This document shows positions 11,207-21,000 of a stretch of DNA of 64,000 nt, one piece after another. Position numbers and translations under genes: made by a program. The notes below the pieces were generated by a model that worked only from the letters and a program-made list of their open reading frames with translations, did no database searches and was not told the origin of the DNA. The stretch comes from Yponomeuta sedellus. Its lineage: Eukaryota; Arthropoda; Insecta; Lepidoptera; Yponomeutidae. The stretch spans positions 10,024,729 to 10,088,728 of the forward strand of contig OW203750.1 of NCBI GenBank assembly GCA_934045075.1, written 5' to 3'. Numbering within the stretch: the first letter of the stretch is position 1; each line of letters opens with the position of its first letter.

Positions 11207-11616
11207 AAGGATTATATGAATAATAGACCTCGTAATGGCTGATTTGTAAGTAAAAAATTGAAAAAATATTGTTATCTAAGGTTTCACGGCTAGTTGTTAT
11301 TTTATACCGGGAAGCTATAAATGTCTGGGGCATAAGGTTATGTTTAGAGAGGAAATAATAAATATAGCACTCAATAAAGAGTGGTGTAATTGTATTGAGC
11401 AGTGTAGTAAGTGTGTCTTTGTTGTGTAATTTTTGTGATGATTTTTGTGTATTTGTGTATCGTGTTGTGTACTCGTAGTGTAGTTTAGTAGGAACATCGA
11501 AAAATAAAATCATACAATAAAACAAATTAAAATAAGCATCTAGTCAATGCAGAATCGGCTTTTTTAGACCTAAAAGTTGTGTTTCGTCCTTGATCTGAAA
11601 GTAAGGGCTGTCGTTA

Positions 11617-11854
<238 letters not shown>

Positions 11855-11954
11855 GATTCTTAAATCTAAGTAATGTTATACAATTCGCGGTCTTAAAAAA
11901 GTGACAACTAAAAGAAAAATATAAAATAATAATAAAACGCGAGGAGCCACTCAC

Positions 11955-12065
11955 CGGGTCGTGCAAGTCCATGTGGTTCCTGTAAGTGGTCTCGTTCAAG
12001 AAGCCCTTGAAGCAGAGCTCGCACTTCAGCGGGGAGCTCAGGTAGTTGGCGGACGACCGGCGCGC
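11955..12065 (-). CDS. ZAD gene exon: C2H2 zinc finger
   Basis: It follows 'ggttccggcag' and ends at gtgagt, 37 codons in phase 0. It encodes one complete finger, 'LKCELCFKGFLNETTYRNHM' then 'DLH' (Cys-x2-Cys-x12-His-x3-His). At least one further 3' exon is required; none is recognised between 11954 and 1. Confidence 0.88.
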
Positions 12066-15000
12066 CTGCCGGAACCCCATCATTTTAGATAAGAACAAAA
12101 TAGTAGATTGTTAACCGGCGGTCGAGTAACGGTGGTAGCGGAGCGGTGTAGAACGCCGGCTTCTCAATGGGGAGGTCGTGGGTTCGAACCCAGTACCAAT
12201 GACTTTGTTTTCTAAGTTATGTACATTTGTGAAATTATAGTACTCGTAGCAATACTACACTCGCTGACTGTGAAGGAAAACATCGTAAGGAAACCCTTGT
12301 GTCTGAGGTGTTAGCGTACCTCAGCGCTTGCTACGTACAACGGCCCAACTATGAGGCTAAGTGCGGAAATCTCAGGTCCAACTAACTAACCGACGGTCGA
12401 AAGAATCAATTCCCGATCGGGCGGCTATTAACTATTATCTAATCTGTGGCTATAGTCCGAGTAGGAATTGATTCTTTTACGCGTGTTAAGCACTCTACTT
12501 TTCATTTCGAATATGAGGAAAATAAAAACTCAGTTTTAATATTCAAATCTTAGCATAAAAGATTATACCTATTTTTTTAAATTCCGTCACAGATACTATG
12601 ACAGATTAGTAACCGCCAATTTAAGTCGACTTTTTAAATTTTAAATATGGAACTCACCGCGTAATTGTTGCGGCCTAAACGCTCAAAGAAGTTTGCGCTA
12701 AATTCGCACTGGCTGTTTAGAAACTAACATGGCCGCAGCATTTTTTTAATTAGTTTTTTTTAAAAGCCTATTTATTACAAAAACTCTTCACAACTGACAG
12801 TACTTCTATTTTTAAAGTTCATCCCGGCCCTTAGGTGGGAAGTAATTGGATTGAGCTTTTCCCTCTCTATGGAGGGAAGCAGCATTTTCTACCCAATAAT
12901 CAGATCAAAACAACACTACTTTCCGAGTATAAGAAATGAAAAAATATTTTAACAACAGGCAAATTGATATAAAAACCCGCTTCTATGGCAAAACTGCGCC
13001 ATTTGTTAATCTTAAACACTAATTATTATTATAGACAGAGTACAAACACACGCCGGGACACAAACCGGGGGGTGGGCAGCAGCGCCCCCTGCAGTACAAT
13101 TCCACCGAACTGCGATCCCCAACCCGCATGCCCAGCGTCGGGATTATGGGCATTACCCCCAATGATAGCACAACGTGGCGCTCTTTAGGGCAGGGCTATG
13201 TCCAGCAGTGGACTAGTATAGCCTGAGGACGACGATGACGACATACACACACCACAATAAAAATAACAAGCGCCACCGAGGCCGTCAACACATTATATGA
13301 CGGCCTCGGTGGCGCAGCGGTTTGGCACGCTGACTGTAAAACCGAAGGTCTCGGGTACGATCCCGGCCAAAAATCTTACCTAACCATCCTGCGATGCAGC
13401 GCTGAAGGCTTGCTCATCAGCACATTGCTGAGTCAGTTGCCATTTATAGCGGCAGTGACAAGCCGTGACCCTTCGTGTTCTTTTCTTTTTATAAATGTTA
13501 CGCAGTAATGTGTTTTCATTTCTTATACTCGGAAAGTAGTGTTGTTTTGATCTGATTATTGGGTGGAAAATGCTGCTTCCCTGCATAGGGAGGGAAAAAC
13601 TCATACAAATTACTTCACACCTAAGGGCGGTAATGAACTTTAAACATAGAACTACTGTCAGTTGTGAAGAGTTTTTGTAATAAATAGGCTTTTAGAAAAA
13701 ACTAATGAAAAAAATGCTGCGTCCATGTTACTTTCTAAACAGCCAGTGTGAATTTAGCGCAAACTTCTTTGAGCGGATAAAGCCGCAATAATTACGCGGT
13801 GAGTTACATATTTAAAATTTAAAAAGTCGACTTAAATTGGCGGTTACTAATCTGTTATAGTATCTGTGACGGAATTAAAAAAAATAGGTCATAATCTTTT
13901 ATGCTAAGAAAGATTTGAATATTAAAAATGAGTTTTTATTTTCCTCATATTCGAAATGAAAAGAAGAGTGTTTAACACGGGTAAAATAATCGATTCCTAC
14001 TCGGACTCTAATAGTCCTCGCTGCGCTCGGGCGTTTAAATATCTCGGGAATTGATTCTTTCCACCCTCGTTAAGCAATCTACTATTTAAGTTTGTTTTGT
14101 TATTTTGGCGTGTGTATCGTGTCTATATTAAATGTTTTTTCTTCTGTCTTCTGATGGACTCACCTGCACCTCAGCGATCTGCTCCTCCTTACTGAGCACG
14201 ACCACATCGACGTTCAAGTCCGCGGGGAAGCGCGCCTCCTTGCGCGCCTTGCCCGCCTTTGACTTCTGCACATGAGTAAGGGGCTCGTCGTCGCTGGCAC
14301 CGCCTGGAATTGCCATCAATCAATCAATCAATAGATCGATCGGTTTTATCGGACGGACGGTTTTAGCCGATCGACTTCTGGACATTTTTTTGGTTTCGAC
14401 ATTTGTATGTCCCCACTGCTGGGGCACGGGTCTCTCCCTGTATCGCAGGAAGGTAAGCCACACTCCACCACGGGGGCCAAGTCCTGGTTGGTGGAGGATT
14501 GTAAGATAATGGCGGGCCTTACTGTCAGAAGTTATTAAGCCGCCCATAAAGCCTCTGACATAGCTTAACGACTGCCATTACCCCTAAGGGGGCGAAAAGG
14601 GGTGCCAAAATTTGTATGGGAGGTATAAAGAATGTTGTCTAATTTTCTTGAAACTTGAACTTTCGACTGTCGACGCGTGAAAAAGATTCAAATAACAAAA
14701 TTTTGCAACCCCGTTCACTCCCCTAAGGGTTAAATTTAGAATAACGGCGAAACACGTATTCAATAAATTGTGTTGAAGAGTTTAAGTTTCAAGAAAATTA
14801 GACAACATTCTTTATACCTCCCGTACAAGTATTGGCAACCCTTTTCGCCCCGTTAGGGGTTGAATTTTTAAAAATCCGGTCTTATTCCTTGCCTACATTA
14901 TATATAGACCTTGTGTGCAAAATTTCAGCTTCCTAGGTCTAACGGCTTCGGCTGGGCGTTGAAGAGTGAGTCAGTCCAGTCCAGTCAAATTAAAATAATA

Positions 15001-18000
15001 AATATATATGTATATGTCTTTATATACATGGCTATTCAGGTTCACAAATCAGGCGCCATACCATCAGAGCAGCCAGCATCAGCGCCCTCTTCCACCTCCG
15101 ACTTGACGCAGTCCTCAAACGCCCCGAACTCCTGGTCTTCGCTTTTGCAAGGCTCCTCGACTTTTATTGTCGAGTCCTCCTTGCAGAGTGGGTGCTCCTC
15201 GGAGTAGACGTGAACGCTGACGGTGTGGTGAACCGAGAGTCGAAGGCCAGAGAGTTGGCTATGCCTCTGATGTACACGGCGCAGGTTATCAGTTGTAATC
15301 TAACGGAATTGAATGTCATCATAAATAAAAATTTACATACAGGCACATACGTTGCTTCTGGCCCCACACTAGGATACCCTGTGTCGTGGCAAGCAGAAAC
15401 AGCGACGTCACAAACCTGTAAACATCCAAGACCTGGGGTTTTTTTTTTGTCCCCAGCCGAGGTTCGAACCCGAGACCTCTTGAATGGCAGGCAGATGCGC
15501 TACCGCTGCGCCACAGAGGCCGTGAAAAAAAAAACCCTAACTGAACAAACCACTCCGGAAAATATCTGAACCAAAGAACCTCAACATGCTTTGCATGCAT
15601 TTCCGCGGTGCACCGCCATCAACCGATAATTACATAATTACATCTCGATATCAACCCTTATATGTCCCCATTTCTGGGGCTCGGGTCTCTCCCTGCATCG
15701 CAGGAATGTTAGGCCAATTGAGGGACTAATATCACAGACACAGTCTTCATTGTGGTTTTCTTCATCAGAAAAACTGAGCTCACTAAAATAAACAAAGCTG
15801 TAGAGATTGGGGGATTCGACCCGAATATGCTGAAGCGCTTATGGCCTAGTCGAACCGAGTGATTGGAATCAATCACTTGAGTTAAGCAACAACAGGCGCG
15901 GTCAGGTGGCATTTTTTCGCTTTCGTGCTTCGCAAGGCACGTTAAGCTGTTGGTGCCGGGTGTCATGTAATAGCATTCGTTAAGCCACGTCAGAGGCTTA
16001 ACGACTTCTGACAGTAAGGTTCGCCACTGTCTTACAATCCTCCACCAACCCGGACTTGGCCCCCGTGGTGGAGTATGGCCTAACCTTCCTGCGATGCAGG
16101 TAGAGACCCGTGCCTCAGAAGTGGGGGACATATCGATACTGATATATAGTGTCGATGTAGAGCTGCACAGACAACAAGATTTGTGTCTGGATTGAGCCTC
16201 CACAGTGCAGCCTCATGACGATCCTCACAGTGCAGGATCTCATGGAAGTATCACCCAGTGCAATCGCAGTGGCGCGGTTTTGGGAGCGAGATGTCTTTGA
16301 ACACTGAACTTCCAGCTTCTTGTTCTTCTGATATTTTGTAAACGTAAAAGGTTGTAATAAATTGCGCATTAACCAGTTCATCGGGCTCACTTAAAATTGT
16401 AATGATGTACTCTATATTTCCAGAAGTTTCTAAGGCCCAATGTGCTGAAGTGATCACAAAAACAATTGTTATTTTTAGGGTCGGGCCTTACGAGGTTATA
16501 CTTTGGGGAGTCACTTGCAACTTGTAAAGTAGGTAAAATTGAGTTTTCTAAAAAGATAAGAGTGTTCGAAACTGTGATACTTTACTAGAATTAAATTGTA
16601 AAGCACTCTGAACTTGAAACGGTGTGCACTTGTGGTAATAAATGAAATGATTATATTCTTTTTGTTGCACTAACCCGTGCTGGTGACAATTTTAAAACCA
16701 TTAGCTCAGTTAGAAGAGCTGGTACGATTAGCCAGAGGCCGTGGGTTCGAGTCCCGAATTTTTGCCTCTAAACAGGTTTTGAAATGAAATGTTTGTATTT
16801 CAGACCGAGATCCATATATATTTATGGCTCTCAAAGAAATTTGTAAAAACTCTTCAATTTCACAAAATCCAACAGTCTTAAGTTGGACATGTTGACCTCT
16901 CTGGAAATGGCATTAATCTTTGTGTATATTTTGCATTGGTTTGTTAATTATTCTTAACAGTTGAAAATAAGACAGCAGCTGTTTATTTATTCAAATTATC
17001 GTCTAGTAACAACTTTAAAGGCTTTATTGATTTTCCTACAAAGTGTAAACGACTTTTGTATACTCGATAGCCTTATCGTGATAAAAAAATTCTGGCAATT
17101 TCCTATATCTCTATAATATAATATAAGTTTACTTGAATAAAAGAGGTTAGTTTCACAATTAATATATTATGTGGAGAAGAAGCTAACAGAGAAACTCTAC
17201 ATTTATTAATGATTTTCAAACAAGTTTTAACTTTTTTTGAACTAAAACTTTCGTAAGCACAACACATTGTAGACTTTTTGTCCGGATCTACTTACGGGTG
17301 TTGTTATATCGGAAGAGTCCGACCAAGTTTCTCCAGGCCGAGACGAGCCACCGACGACGCGAGCTCCGTCTCTGCTCACCATGATTAAGCTCTGCGAATC
17401 GGAGCGAAACCTGGTCGGACTCTTCCGATATAACAACAGCCGTAAGTAGATCCGGACTAAAAGTCTACAAGTTTTAACTTAATTAACAGAGTTTTCAACT
17501 TAAAAATAATGACTCATGGAATGTGTTGAACACTACACACAATCAGCCTCTAAATAACTATTAATATTAATCTACAGTTTAAGACTAGACATCTTCGTCT
17601 TCTAAATAATCTTTGACATTATACTTGGAAGGTTGTTTAACTTTTATAATAATAAATAACACTCGAACGACTTCAGGTGTTGTTTTATTTGTAGATAGAT
17701 ACTTTATAATAAAACAGAAAAACTGGATAAAAACGGATAAGCAGGTAAAATAGTCAGATCTGGTCAAAGGGTAAAGTAGTAGTGATCACAGATTAAAAAG
17801 GTAATGATGAAAAATGAGGGAAATCGAATAATGTGTGACGTAATTAAAATATTTGAAAATTATAGATGGAAAAAGAAATAAAAATGGTGTGAAGAGGTTT
17901 GCACCGTTACATACTAAGCTTTTTAGCAGTGTGCTTAACACATCATAAAAAAACCGAGTTGGAGGCAACACCAATATATCTCGTGGAATCTTTTTATAGA

Positions 18001-21000
18001 ACCTTAGCAAGGATATACTTTGGCAAGTCATGAAAATGACAATTTATGTTTTTTTCTGCCATTAACACTATGAATGCTACCAAAATACATAAATATTTTT
18101 TCTAGCGTGCATAATATTTTCATAAACTTGGTGCTATTAAGATGTTAGTTTCTTTGAAGAAATCTCTGAGCGAATCCCTACTGCCAAGGTTGTAAATAAA
18201 TTGTATCAACCTCTGCAAGAGAGAAGATAGTCTCAATGTCAGCTGCCCAGCCCCATGCAAATTATACTATGGACATGATACTACGGAATTAAAATAAACA
18301 AGCCTTGAAGTTGCCACATCAGTACACTCCCTAGTCATTTTCACTGCATATGATGCAATTTTGTGTGCTAATTTTACAATATAAATAAATTATAATAATT
18401 AAATATTCATGGACATATTACACAGATCTCGTTAACACTATACTAACTACAACTAAATGACTTCTGTTACAGGTGCTAACTCGACGATAGATTTAATACA
18501 ATAAATACATAGATAACATCCAAGACCCGAGACAAACTATATAAAAAAGTTCGTTTCCTAGTTTGACCCGACCGGGGATCGAACCCGAGACCTTCGGTTT
18601 TACAGTCAGCGTGCCAAACCGCTGCGCCACGAGGCCGTCATAATACTCGTAAATATGTGAACTCTATTGGAATTTTGCATCGATTGTGATGCCTAGAAAT
18701 ACAGTATCTTCAAATTTTCAAAACTAGAATTTTGTTCTAAACTAATCTTACGTTTGGCAACTATACATACATTATAAATAACGGTTATACATTTTGTCTT
18801 CTTAGAATTTAGCAGTAGATTATTTGCTGTGAATCAATCTGGTACTTGCGAGAGAGCATTATTTGCATCTTCGACATTATTTTCTTGTCTTGTTTCGTGT
18901 GACGTGTCATCAGCAAATAACACTATCTCAGACATTTTTGTGCCATAGAACTTAAATCATTTACAGAGGCTAGGAAAAGAAACGGCCCTAACATAGATTC
19001 TGCGGGACTCCTATTTTTACAAGTGAACCTATTTGAATATTTGGTTGGAAATCAGAAAATTTACAAAGTACTGAGGGTCTGCTGACCTAGTATAGACGTT
19101 AAATACTACGATAGTCTCTTAAGCTGTCCGTACTATTTTATTTAAGTCAAAATAATGCACGAAAGAGTGGTCATTCTTCTATACCTTCGCAGTGCCTAAC
19201 GGAAACGACAAGATGACAGAATTACTGGTTTCGGTAGAAATTTGGCGAACGCATTGGCTGCGAGCGACGGCTAGGCCCAGGATCCGAATCCTGCAACAAA
19301 GTATGTTGGGTTACTCCGAGATCGCCTTCGGTTTCATTTATGAAAAGTGACACCATTAATGTCGAATACTATTATTCCGAGGTAACGTTTTGCCTTTCTA
19401 GTTACATAACGAGGCTGTGTATGGGACAACTAATGGAATTGTAGAATAGCACAATGTATATTCCTGGTACTATAGGGGTTGTTTGTTATTTTTTTTTATT
19501 GTCTTTTCATTTTTTGATGTTTTTATACTGTTAAGTTTCATTGAGTTTTGCATAGAGGGTCTCGGCGACTTCCTTATGTTTTTCGATGTGATTCTGAAGT
19601 TAAAATGGCTCTAAATCCACATCGAAAGGAGCTCTATGGTCAAGGTGACCATTTATAATTTAATAATAGAATGATTGGACGCAATACATAGTAAAGCATT
19701 AATTTTGGAGTTAGCTCCCTTATTTGTTTCAATCTCTAACTACCTATGGCATTCTACTGTGGGGCCGCCTGAGGCAGCAGACAGTGAGACCATCTTCGTC
19801 TTGCAGAAGAGAGCGATCAGATTCATTTCGAAGCTAGGCACTAGGAATTTGTTACGAGATTTCTTTTAAAAAAACTAAAATTTTAAAAACCTATTTAGAG
19901 ACTAAAAATTCCACCCATGGCGGGATTCGAACCCGCGACCCCTGACTGTCCCTGGGCGGGTTCGAAACCCGGCATGGGTGGAATTTTTAGCCTCTAAATA
20001 GTTTTTTAAAATCGTCCTTAGCACGGGTTAGTGCATTAATAATAAAAATAGTATAAAACTAAAATTGTGATAGTTGCTAGCCTCGTATGAGAGTAGTATA
20101 TAAGCCATGAAAAATATAATTAACTTTGAAACTTTAAGTAGCCGACAAGATACTAGGAATAAACATTAGGCCGGCAACGGTTAATAATACCTTATAGGGT
20201 ACTGTTTACGTTTCTACAATAAAATTTCTGAAGATATAATTAGGCTTGCCAGAAACGAGGTTTATAAAATATGTAAATCACACTTTGTGCAAACAGGGCT
20301 TCTGTAATATTAAAGATTATTTAAATCACGAAAATGTCTGTAATTAAAGATAGTTCAATGCATGAGTTCTAGGTTTTAGAGAAATCTGAAAACTCTGTTA
20401 GTTAAGCATCAAAAGACTCCGTAAAGAGCTAAGTTGTGTTTAGGTCTCTATTTTTTGTTCTGGTGTGTGTACACACCAAAAAATAAAGGACGCCTTTGCC
20501 CTGCAGTGGGACTATCTATCTCGAAATCTAAGGTAGGTTGGCAGTAACTGTACACTCGTCCCTAAAAGAATAATGTGGGTTAATACGAATGTGTCGATTT
20601 CATATTGTGACCAATCCAGTATGCGACTACGTGATAATGTGACGAATTACGAAAGTCACCTGTATCTCTTGTGGCTACTCGCTAAGGTGGTATCGTGTGA
20701 CGAATCGCGAAAGTGACGTTTATCTCACAAATCATCGAGGCTACAGAAAAATAATTATATCTGTCATGGATCTTTTACATTAGGCCAATAATATAACCTC
20801 TTTCTCTTTCACATTGTACCATGAATTTCACAATAATTTATTTCTCTTTCATATCGTTATCAACCCTTGTATGTCCCCACTGCTGGGGCACGGGTCTCTT
20901 CCTGCATCGCAGGAAGGTTAGGCCATACTCCACCACGGGGGCCAAGTCCGGGTTGGTGGAGGATTGTAAGACAGTGGCGGGCCTTACTGTCAGAAGTTAT

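Larger units (their letters stand above)
12101..14088. mobile_element. Foldback element with arms of about 550 bp
   Basis: The left arm (about 12101-12945, enlarged by a SINE at 12126-12387) and the right arm (about 13515-14088) are inverted copies. Shared landmarks are 'agtagattg', 'gattcttt', 'catttcgaatatgaggaaaa', 'aatttaagtcgactttttaa' and 'cggaaagtagtgttgttttg'. The arms differ by scattered substitutions. The roughly 570-bp loop holds a LINE 3' fragment and a SINE, with no transposase. It lies in an intron of the ZAD gene between 14164 and 12065. The exact ends and target duplication are not resolved. Confidence 0.8.
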
